Of a DNA stretch of 64,000 nucleotides, positions 23,901-33,470 are shown in pieces. The DNA is taken from contig NC_037266.1 in the NCBI RefSeq assembly GCF_000002425.4, positions 7,195,180 to 7,259,179 of the forward strand, written 5' to 3'. How positions within the stretch are numbered: the stretch's first letter is position 1; the number at the start of each line of letters is the position of its first letter. The notes beneath the pieces are model-generated. The model did no database searches. It saw only the letters and a program-made list of their open reading frames with translations, and was not told where the DNA came from. This stretch comes from Physcomitrium patens. Taxonomy: Eukaryota; Streptophyta; Bryopsida; Funariales; Funariaceae. The position numbers and the translations under genes are program-made.

Positions 23901-24296
23901 GTGCGGGTGGAACCTTGCACAACATCTAGTAAAGGTCCTATTCTCTCCTCAGAGCCCTCTCCTTCTTTTACATTAAATGTTATTTTAGGACCTAAATATT
24001 ACAAAGTCTCTACCTTGTTAGATTCAGGAGCCTCAGCGTGTTTTTTAGATGAAGAATTTACTAAAAGACATAGCATATCTTTAGAAAAGAAAACTAAACC
24101 TGTTCATGTAGAAGTCATTGATGGTCGTCCATTGTCTTCTCGAGATATTACTCACGAAACCCTTCTTATAGAAGTAATAATCAAAGGTCATAATAGTTTT
24201 GTAGTATTTAATATCATTAGATCTCCCTCTAATCCAATCATTTTAGATTTATCGTGGTTAGAAAAATATAACCCTCAAATAGATTGGATTTCTTGA
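23901..24296 (+). pseudogene. Aspartic protease domain of the younger chromovirus
   Basis: A 131-codon open piece in a different frame from gag, with the retroviral protease active site LLDSGASACF and a second conserved block ending PIILDLSWLEKYNP. It ends at a TGA just before the reverse transcriptase. The position equivalent to a pol start is GTG here but ATG in the older minus-strand copy. The domain itself looks complete, though it cannot be made as part of a full polyprotein. Confidence 0.8.
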
Positions 24297-26148
24297 ATAC
24301 ATACTTTCTCTAAAAGTATAACTAACAGTGTAGTTAATCAAATAGAGAGTCATAAGTCCAGTTCAATTAAATCCGTATTTATAGGTACAAAAGCTTTCTT
24401 GCATGCTGCTATGAAAGAATCACCATATATTATTTATGCCACACCCGTTTCTACTAGTGAAAAGACTTCAAGTGGCATTCCAAGCCAATATCAAGAATTT
24501 CAAGATGTAATTGAAAAAAAGAATGCGGATACACTCACGGAACATCGTCTCTATGATTGCTCAATTGACCTTCAAGAAGGAGCACAACCGCCATTCGGAC
24601 CAATCTACAGTTTCTCACAAAATGAGTTGGCTGAATTCAAGGAGTATATTGAAGAAAATCTAGCCAAGAATTTCATACGCCACTCTAAATCTCTGGCAAG
24701 AGCTCCAATTCTATTTGTAAAAAAAAAAGATGGATCATTGCGGATGTGTGTTGATTATCGAGGACTCAACAAGATTATCATCAAGGACATGTATCCACTA
24801 CCTTTAATATTTGGACTTCTTGATCAACTGAATCAAGCTAAGATCTATAAAAAAATAGATCTTTGCGGAGCATACAATCTAGTATGCATCAAAGAAGGAG
24901 ATGAATGGAAGACTATGTTTCGAACTAGGTATGGACATTTTGAATACAACATCATGCCTTTTGGACTTATAAATGCACCAGCAGCTTTTCAACATCTAAT
25001 GAATGATGTTTTTCGAGAGTTTTTGGACGATTTTGTAGTCTGTTATCTAGACGACATCTTGATTTATTCTAAGAATCCAGAAGAACATGAACTTTATGTT
25101 CGTCATGTGTTATAAAAATTAAGAGATGCAGGACTCTATGCCAAGATAGAAAAGTGTGTATTCCAAACTACTCAAGTCGATTTCTTAGGTTATATTATTT
25201 CAAATGATGGACTTATGATGGATCCTAAGAAAGTTCAAACTATTATAGACTGGAAGATCCTAAAAATGGTAAGAGATGTCCAATGTTTTTTGGGATTTGC
25301 CAACTACTATCAGATCTTCATCAAAGACTTCTCTCAAGTTGCAGCTCCACTTATATGTTTGACTTGTAAAGACAAACTCCAATAGAATCAAGAAGCAGAA
25401 GTTGCTTTTGAATCTTTGAAGACAGCGTTTGTTTCTGTACCAATCTTGTATCGTGTTGATTTTTTCAAAGCATTCTTTATGGAAACAGATGCATCGGACT
25501 TTGCTTTGGGTGTGATTATATTTACAAATGGGAATAGATGATAAACTTCATCCAATAGCCTTTTATACAAGAAAATTCTCACCAGTAGAAATCAAATAAG
25601 AGATCCACGACAAAGAATTTCTTGCAATTGTGGATTCTTTTCAAGAATGGTGTCATTATCTAGAAGGCGCTTCTAGTCTTGTCATCGTGTATACGGATCA
25701 CAATAACCTCGAATATTTTATGTCAGCACGCGTATTAAATCGTCGCCAAGCTCGTTGGAACATGTCTTTATCAAGATTCGAATTCATCATCACTTGTTGG
25801 CCAAGAAAACAACAAGATTTGTCCGATGCCTTGTTTAGACGTGATTATTTTGTACCAAAAGAAGGAGATGCAGCTTTTGAGCAACAAAGAACGGTTCTCT
25901 TGAAGCCACAGCAATTTCATCTTCGAGCAATAAAATCAACATTGACTGTTGATTTAACTTTTTTTAAGCAAGTCCAGTTAAGTATGTCTTTAGACCCTCT
26001 TGTTCATGATATCAAGAATAATTCTTCTAAATCTCATGATCCCTCTAAATTTGAATTCAAAAACAATCTACTCTATTTCGAAGGATGCCAATATGTTCTA
26101 GAAGGAGAAGCACGTTTACGTGTTTACGTCGTCACAACTTCCCAGTAG
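24297..26148 (+). pseudogene. Reverse transcriptase and RNase H of the younger chromovirus
   Basis: The longest open piece, 24399-25115, holds the reverse transcriptase core: [21 protein letters not shown], the FGL-NAPAAFQHLMNDVF block and the catalytic YLDDILIYS, all present. After a TAA at 25113-25115 the frame continues with the thumb and connection (FLGYIISNDG, FLGFANYY) to further stops. The RNase H part has TDASDFALG and then, after a frameshift near 25530, DKEFLAIVDSFQEW and TDHNNLEYF at 25630 onward. In an active element this enzyme copies the RNA to DNA. Here several stops and a frame change separate the domains. Confidence 0.85.
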
Positions 26149-27363
26149 CAGGACATTTTGGATATAATAAGACTTTAGAGCTGATATCTAGGGATTTTTG
26201 GTGGCTTCAAATGTAGAAAGAAGTTAAAGAATTTGTACAATCATGTGATGTTTGCTCAAGATCAAAAACTCCTCGTCATCGACCTTTTGGACTTCTTCAG
26301 CCATTACCCATTCATGAACAACCATGGTCTTCTATTTCTATGGACTTCATCATGGATCTTCCAATCTCAGGTTCTTATGACTATATATTCATGATAGTAG
26401 ATTGTTTTATCAAGATGGCACATTTTGTACCATGTACAAAATCTATCACAGGTGAAGAAACAGTTAAGCTCTTTCTTGACAATATCTATCGCTATCATGG
26501 CTTATCCAAGGATATTATATCAGATAGGAGAACTCAATTTGTATCAAGATTTTGGCGGACTCTTTTTAAGATTCTTAAAGTAGATATAAAACTATCTTCG
26601 ACATTCCATCCTCAAATTGATGGACAAACGGAGCTTGCTAATCAAGTTTTGGAGCAATATTTAAGATGTACCATTAATTACCAACAAGATGATTGGACAA
26701 CTCTTTTGCCATTGGCACAGTTTGCTTACAATAACACGATACATTCTTCTACAAAACAAACACCTTTCTTTGCTAATTATGGTAATCATCCAAGACTTGA
26801 TACTTTTGACTTTTCAAAAGTTGATACTCCTGTTGCAAAAGATTTAGCAATTCATTTATCAGAGCTACATACAACGATGAAGGCGGATTTAAAAGAGGCT
26901 CAAGAACAAGAAAAGGTCAATGCGGATGTCTATCAAAAGGAACAACCATCATTCATCTTGGGTGATAAGGTATGGCTACTTCATCATAATATCAAGACCA
27001 CTTGTCCTTGTGACAAGTTGGACTATCGAAGACTAGGACCATTTTCTATTTCTGCACAAATCAATCCAGTTGCATATCGTTTACATCTACCGAAGTCAAT
27101 GAAAATCCATCCAATATTCCACGTGTCTCTTCTTGAACCATACAAGACAGTCGATATATCAAGAAGATGACAAGCTCTACTTCCTTCTCTAGAAGTGGAC
27201 AATAATGAAGAGTTTGAAGTAGAAGAAGTCTTAGATTCAAGGCGGCGCCAAAATAAATTAGAATATCTTGTCCATTGGCACGGATATGGTATTAGTGAAC
27301 GCACATGGGAGCGAATAAAAAATCTTGCAAATGCAGCAAAGGCGGTGGAGGCTTTTCATTGAC
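26149..27363 (+). pseudogene. Integrase with C-terminal chromodomain, interrupted
   Basis: A one-base shift near 26120 separates this from RNase H. The N-terminal zinc-binding part (RHNFPVAGHFGYNKT ... CDVCSRSK) contains a TAG. The open core 26340-27170 has the first catalytic Asp in SMDFIMDLPIS, the second in SDRRTQF and Glu in DGQTELANQVLEQ. The usual glycine after SDR is arginine here. A TGA at 27168 precedes the chromodomain, whose recognisable parts are [19 protein letters not shown] and [11 protein letters not shown]. Chromodomains of this type direct integration to marked chromatin; that role is family knowledge. Confidence 0.85.
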
Positions 27364-27480
27364 GACATCCATCAAAATCAAGACAAAAACCTTATTTATA
27401 AAAGATACAACATCGAGGCAAGATAATATTCTACTTTTAATTCTTGTTCGTAGTTTCTTTGTAGTAGTGATGCTCAGGAG

Positions 27481-27903
27481 ATGGAGAACCAACAACCAGT
27501 GGATTTGACTCAAGAGCCTTCATTTGCTGACCTGTCGGACGAGATATTACGATTGTCACAACCTTCAAGACGATGCAATCGAGATGAAGATCTTCAAGAA
27601 CGACATGTTCTTCCTCGAATAGATGGCGAGATACAACGCGTTTGGTATCACGATTTGGGAAGGGACTCCCAATGTTTGGTGATTATGCTAGAGGTAGGAT
27701 CAACTCCTGATGGTGTTCCAAATATTCTATTCGAAGGAAGTTATGAAGGCCTTAACAATGATCAAATAACTGGATGGTCGTCCCGCCCTGGTATAGGACA
27801 CTACCGATGGTTGAGAGGCCCTATCAATCATCTTCGAAGAGAACAAAGATCAGAGTATGTAGCGAATACAATTCGTCGCATCATAGATTTTGTCAACATA
27901 TGA
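27481..27903 (+). CDS. Extra ORF between the chromodomain and 3' LTR of the chromovirus
   Basis: A 140-residue uninterrupted frame starts with ATG 118 bases after the chromodomain stop and ends 41 bases before the 3' LTR, so it lies fully inside the element. The protein is charged and has no signal peptide or membrane segment. Visible features are an acidic N-terminal third (FADLSDEILRL), a central block with RIDGEIQRVWYHDLGRD and VIMLEVGSTPDG, and a basic C-terminal part with LRREQRSEYVANTIRRI. I recognise no domain. Most chromoviruses have nothing coding at this position. The older minus-strand copy is truncated before the equivalent region, so I cannot tell from this window whether the ORF is shared by the family. 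It could be an accessory retrotransposon protein or captured host sequence. Confidence 0.55.
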   Translation: MENQQPVDLTQEPSFADLSDEILRLSQPSRRCNRDEDLQERHVLPRIDGEIQRVWYHDLGRDSQCLVIMLEVGSTPDGVPNILFEGSYEGLNNDQITGWSSRPGIGHYRWLRGPINHLRREQRSEYVANTIRRIIDFVNI

Positions 27904-27930
27904 TGATCGCTCCTCGTGGAACTCGTCCCT

Positions 27931-27944
27931 AGAAAGGAGGGTAA
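27931..27944 (+). promoter_or_regulatory. Polypurine tract
   Basis: agaaaggagggtaa lies directly before the 3' LTR, where the polypurine primer for plus-strand DNA synthesis is expected. Confidence 0.75.
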
Positions 27945-28504
27945 TGTCACGGACATAGTGATATAAGCTAGTAATTACATATACAAATAGGTAGAAGTAA
28001 GTAAAAATAGGTAAAAGTAAATTAATTCTATAGTATTTAATATGAAAGCTTCTTAGAAGCTTTATAGATGCTGCTTTGACTTCATAGGTGTCTTTAATTG
28101 ACTTTTTGGATTAGAAGCGTAGTCAAGAAGTTGGCCATGTGCCACACATGTTGTTAGCTTGAAGATCAAGCTAACTATGTGGCCCACACATAGAAATACT
28201 TGCCTTGTAAGTCAAGGCATGTGTCCTACAAAGTCAACACATATTGGAGGTCCTATAGAACGTCGCCACATAGCCCTTAGTTAGATAGTTTATATAGAGA
28301 CAAGAGTGAAGGCTTCTTCACTCTTGTCAACTCCTCTCGTGCTTCTAGTCTAGTTGCAAGGGTCTCTAGTTTTCTTGTCTTTTGGCAATAGCCATTCTAG
28401 TTCTCTTTCAATATACATACTTGTTTATATATATTTTATTACCTCTCTTTGAATGAAGGCTCACTTGTCTGAATTGTTTCTTCATCGAGTTCTTGTCCTT
28501 GACA
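27945..28504 (+). repeat. 3' LTR of the younger chromovirus
   Basis: 560 bp, bounded by TGTCA and TGACA and aligned end to end with 22116-22676. Most differences from the 5' LTR are transitions. Confidence 0.92.
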
Positions 28505-28900
28505 CGTTGACAAGAGTGAAGAAGGCTTCACTCTTGCCTCCATATATACTCTTATTTAGGAGCTATGTGGCAATGTCCTATAGGACTTCTAAAGAATGTT
28601 GATATTACTAGCCACTTGTCTTAACTTACAAGGCAAGTTATCTATGTATGCACCACATGGTTAGTTGTTTCACAAGCTACTATGCGGAGTTAATTTGTTC
28701 TACAAGCTACCAACACGTGATTAACTTGTTGACCAAGTTTCTAACCTACAAGTACATCTAAAGTCAAAATTGCGTCTATAAAGCTTTTAAGAAGCTATAC
28801 TAAAAGACTTTAAAAAATTAATTTATATTTACTTACTTTTACATATTCATTTAAGTAATTATTGAAGTAAATGTATATATTCATGATACTAGATTTTTAA
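28505..28900 (-). mobile_element. Remaining part of the older element's 5' LTR
   Basis: The first five bases (cgttg, 28505-28509) are the right target-site duplication. The stretch is a diverged reverse complement of the younger element's LTR, from the ttgacaagagtgaag block through ggcttcactcttg and the AAGCTTTTAAGAAGCT-like block to about 28900. Together with 21953-22115 it makes one LTR that was split by the 22116-28504 insertion. Divergence is much higher than between the two young LTRs. Confidence 0.75.
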
Positions 28901-29359
28901 ATCTTATAATAGAATACTAGAGAGAATACAAATATTAATATAGCTGAGTTTATATTATCTACAAATTGGGATGAAAATTTATTAAATTAAAGATTAGAGA
29001 GGTCTACTTATAATTCTAGATGTTGTTGTGATTGAATTCACATAATTAAGCTTAAAATTGATTGCTTGAGGTGTTTTTAGATAAATACAAAGAATATTGA
29101 TTAAAATCTATATTATTTTCTATCAATAGATATATCTTATATACTTAAAGAACTTTAAGCATAGATTTGATTTTCTTACCAAATATATTAAAAGATGGCA
29201 TGATTGTCATGGTTTAAATTGGAGTGAGTAAAAAATATATAATAGCTATAGTTAATCTTAATATCAAGGATATAAAATATAAATAATAAAAGTTTTAATA
29301 TACTCTTGTGTTATCAAAAAAAATAGATATTTACTCAAAAATAGTATTGTATTAAAATT
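28901..29359. other. AT-rich sequence between LTR remnants
   Basis: No frame or clear similarity to the flanking retrotransposon parts. It may be flanking DNA of the older insertion or a fully decayed element segment. Confidence 0.35.
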
Positions 29360-29650
29360 AGAATGATTATTGCTAAAGATAAGAAAACTAGAATCTCTTG
29401 AAATAAGACTAAAAACAAAAAAGGCATTGATAAGAGTTAAGAAGGCTTCGTACTTGCTTCTATATATATTATCTTACTTGGAGCTATGTAGCAATGTTCT
29501 ATAAGACCTCTGACATATGTCCAATTCACAAGACATATGTCAAACTTTCAAAATAAGTTTCCTATGTATGTGCCAAATAGCCAATTCATGCCACAAGTTG
29601 CCTACATATACAATACATGACCAACTTCATTGTCAAGTTTTTAACCAATC
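29360..29650 (-). mobile_element. Second inverted LTR remnant
   Basis: Another strongly diverged reverse-complement LTR copy of the same family. The order of the blocks tattgctaaagataagaaaactagaa, gataagagttaagaaggcttc and ggagctatgtagcaatgttctataagacc is the same as in the inverted LTR at 28505-28900. It may be the 3' LTR of the decayed minus-strand copy whose gag and pol remnants lie at 30065-32500. Confidence 0.6.
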
Positions 29651-29749
29651 AATTAATTATAAATATATATATAAAGAAAAATTTGATTAAAATATTTTTA
29701 TTACTTAAAAACTTGATCACTAATTAATTTTTAATATCTCATAAATGAT

Positions 29750-30010
29750 GTTATTTGAGAATTTATGCCAAAATAAAAAAGTATATGATTTATATAACTT
29801 AAGTTGTTTCTTAGAAAATAACATCTCAAATAATGGCTTTATAATAGATTCTAAGAAATTTCAAACTATCTAAAATTAAAATATTTTTAAAAAAATAATA
29901 GAAAATTATTTTTTTTAAAGATTTTTTAATAATTATAAGTTTTTTATCAAGAAATTTTTTCAAAATTTAGCTTTACTTATATATTTGATTTCATATTTTA
30001 AATTTTAAAA
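29750..30010 (+). pseudogene. Inverted reverse transcriptase fragment
   Basis: Plus-strand translation aligns with the reverse transcriptase connection of the young element: ISNNGFIIDSKKFQTI against ISNDGLMMDPKKVQTI, then NNYKFFIKKF against ANYYQIFIKDF. It ends near the part equivalent to PLICLTCKD. Several stops interrupt it. It points opposite to the pol remnant starting at 30065, so part of the third copy seems inverted. Confidence 0.6.
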
Positions 30011-30064
30011 GATATGAATTTATATTTATAATATCTATACTTAATTTAAAATATTTTTTTTATT

Positions 30065-32500
30065 TATCTTTTCTATTCTACATATATCTGTAGTAATTTA
30101 TTTTTTTTCTTTACAAAAAAGATAAGTCTTCTTGCTAAAATTTTTTAATTATTCATGAAGTTTTTGGCCAAGTTTTTATCTATGTGTTCTTTGATTTTTG
30201 TCAATTCATTTTGTAATAATCTATAGATTGATCCAAATGGTGGTTGAGAAATCATAAAGATAATAATTTAAAATAATATTTGCATCTTTTTTCTCAAATA
30301 TATCTTAATAATATTTATATTGGATTAAAATATCACTTGAAATCTTTTCATCATTAAAAATGGATGTAACATAATTAACAAAAGATGATTCTTTTTTTTG
30401 TTACATGCTTAAAAACTCTTGTATCTAAAAATAAGAGTTTAGTTGCACTAGATTTATAACTCTTAATTGATTAATAAAATTTATATTATAAAAAATTATA
30501 AAAATTATAAAACTTAATTATTTAAAAATTATATTTTTTTAACTACAATAAATCTAAAATAATTTATTTAAAGAAAGTCCTAATAATATTAAATAACACT
30601 AAGATGTTATAATTATTTTTTTATATATCTATAGTAATAGTTCTATGAATAATATCTCAAGAAGACAAAAAACAACCATCTATAAAACTTACATGTATAG
30701 GCTTAGTTTTCTTTAATAAAGATAATCTATGTCTTTTAGTAAATTCTTCATCTAAAGAACATATTGAGGCTCTTAAATCTAACAAAGTAGAGGCTTTTTA
30801 ATTCTAAAATTAAAAATAAACATCTATTATAAAATAATGAAAGGATTTTGGAAAAAAAATATGATCTTTACAAGATGTTGCACCAAATTTCAACAATGTA
30901 TCAGCTTGTGTATAAATTTTAAATGCAAAACTAATCAAGTTAAAAAGAAACAAAGTGCTAAATTGAAGGGGATCTAATAAGTTTGCAAGTTATAAGCAAC
31001 AACTTTGAAGAATTAGAACTTGGTATCTATAAGAATTATGGTTATAAGACATGAGGTGTAGTTGTTTTATTAAGTAAAAAATATAGTCACAAAGTTTTAA
31101 GATATTATGACATTTAATTTAAAATATGCCTACAAAAAGATAATTAGGTATAGGATTGTGAAGAAAAAGTAATGACCAAAAAATTACCTTAGGAGATTTG
31201 TTTTCTATAAATGATTTAAATTATAAATTATTTTTAAAATTATTATATGAAGAAATAAAATATGTGATTGATTGCAAAAGATTTCAAATAATTTCATTGA
31301 TTTAACATTGAATTATACAAGTACAAATTGAGGTAGATTAGATTAGGTGAAAGTGAAGGATTTGAGTGATAATTTAGTACAAACAAGTGCAAAGGAGAAG
31401 ATAGAAACTAACTAAGACATACACAAGTAATAGAGATCTCTACAACAAGAAGCTTTGTGCTTTTTAGGACCAATAACAAACTTCTCAGCACTTTATAATT
31501 TCTATTATTATTAGACAAACTTGTTTTTCCAAAATATTATCTTCTTTAATAGACATAATCTTTATTTTATATTTATGTTGTTTTTTTAGACAACATTGGA
31601 TAATATGCTTAGATTTCTTGTAATATAAAAATATTATTTTTTTAACAATGTTAAGTCTTTTTATACTCAATAAGAGATTAAAAAATGTATTAAGTTAATT
31701 TACATGTCTTCTACTTTTAAATATTTATATTGAAAAGATAATAATATTGATATTAAATTGTACAAATATTAAGGCTCACTTATATGGCTCTCAAATCAAA
31801 ATTTAAAATTTCAATTGTTGCACTTTCTTCCAAAGTCAATAATCTAACTTAATATTTGAAGATCATGAAATTTCGATATCAATTTTTTACATTATATTAA
31901 AATTTATAGAAAAATTGGTTAATAAGTGCATCATCATGCACTTATATTAGTAACAAGTTGTCAAAATTATAAAGCATATAGTAATACTAAACAGTTGTCT
32001 TAATTCAAAATACAAATCTTCTTGATTGTAACATAAGTTGCATCATATTTTCAATCCATAGATCAAATTTCAGCCTCCTAATTATCCAATATTAGATCAT
32101 GTCATTTAAAAAAAGATAAAAGCTATAATAGAGCTGAACTTGAAAGCAGTATTTTAATAAACCTAACTTGTGCACTTAAAGTTGAATAACTTTCAAATTA
32201 AATTTTTTATTTTTTATGATTTTACTTAATTGATGATTCTTCAAAATTTTGATCTTATATCGATAAACTTTGTAGGCAAGGCAATTATTGATTCACTAAT
32301 GCTTGAATAATGTTCTGCTATAAGAAAAATAATATGATTTATTATAGATGATGAAGCAATTCAAATCATCTTTATATCTTCACTTCCAACTAATATTCTT
32401 ATTTATTATAGTGGTAAATTAAAAAGAAGCATTGCAAGTATTAATTCTCTCATTTGCTATTACATTTGTGCTATTGCACCCTTATAAAAAATTTAAAAAA
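30065..32500 (-). mobile_element. Third, strongly decayed chromovirus copy
   Basis: Minus-strand remnants occur in the order expected for the family. Sequence like gag with a zinc-knuckle relic lies at 31485-31670 (KSKHIIQCCLKK against PKHTAQQCLKK in the young copy). Protease-like sequence with LDEEFTKRHRLSL lies at about 30680-30830. The N-terminal reverse transcriptase is at about 30065-30260 (KILARRLIFFVKKK). The DNA is extremely AT-rich and full of stops, as expected from long decay of methylated cytosines. Outer limits are approximate. Confidence 0.6.
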
Positions 32501-33470
32501 TATATCTAATATCACTTAGAACAAGTTGAAGAAAAGACTCACGAAAAAATAAATAAATCTAAGAATAATATCAATTTAGAAGTCCATAATCTACAGCTTC
32601 TAATATACTTATGAAGCTTATCTACAAGATATTATTAAATTTACCAACTTCTACCTAATTCTTCTTATCTAAATGAATACTAGTATTAATATGTATGTTT
32701 GTGACTCCACCTTAGTTATCAATTTGACTTCTTAAAATTCAATGTAATCATCTTTATAATGATATTGTAATTTTCTCTATTAAGCTATATTATAAAGCAT
32801 CCTATCATTGTATTTGTATCTTCTTTTCTTAAAAATAACTAGACTTAATGCTCTTATCTTTATTTGAAGAAATGTGTTAATATTATTAATATACAAAATA
32901 TTCAATACATTCTACTACCAAATTTAAGGTTCCACTTTTGACTCTAAATTTATGCTTATTATTTTATAAATAAAATAAACGATGTTAATACCAAATATGA
33001 TAATTTGTTAACATATTAGCCTTGAAGCAAACCATTGGATTTTAATGCTAATATTATAAATAAAGTAATTAAAATATTATTCGATATTTTTAAAAAATCC
33101 AATATATTTATAAGAAAAAGTATAATTTAAACACTATATTAATTATTTTCTTAAAACTTAATAAATTTTAATTATAGAAAAGATTAAAATAAATATAAAA
33201 AAACCTCACAATCAAAACTCAAAATAGTAGAGTCTAAAAACCAACTATTTTATAAAACATATCATCATTAAAAACCAAGTGTAACTACCAAAACAAAGTG
33301 ATGCAACAATAATAAAAATAAAAATAAAAAGATAAAATGAACATTGACATTGGTAATAATAAGGCAAGTGAAGTTTACTACAAATCATTTGCAAAGTGAA
33401 GAAAGAGAATGCCAACTTAATAGACATTCACCTTTGGTATTGCAATTCAAAGCAATCATGAAGAAGGGGA
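32501..33470. other. AT-rich edge of the retrotransposon block
   Basis: No recognisable coding sequence. It may include the 5' LTR of the third copy in unrecognisable form. Composition changes abruptly near 33.43-33.47 kb. Confidence 0.35.

Larger units (their letters stand above)
22116..28504 (+). mobile_element. Ty3/gypsy chromovirus with both LTRs, inactivated
   Basis: A 6.4-kb LTR retrotransposon with order LTR, primer-binding site, gag, protease, reverse transcriptase, RNase H, integrase, chromodomain, an extra ORF, polypurine tract, LTR. Integrase after reverse transcriptase places it in Ty3/gypsy (Metaviridae), and the C-terminal chromodomain makes it a chromovirus. Both LTRs begin TGTCA and end TGACA. 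Flanking bases tgttg (22111-22115) and cgttg (28505-28509) fit a 5-bp target duplication with one later change. Gag and pol contain several stops and at least two frameshifts, so the copy cannot encode its own proteins. It sits inside the LTR of an older, oppositely oriented relative. Confidence 0.92.
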
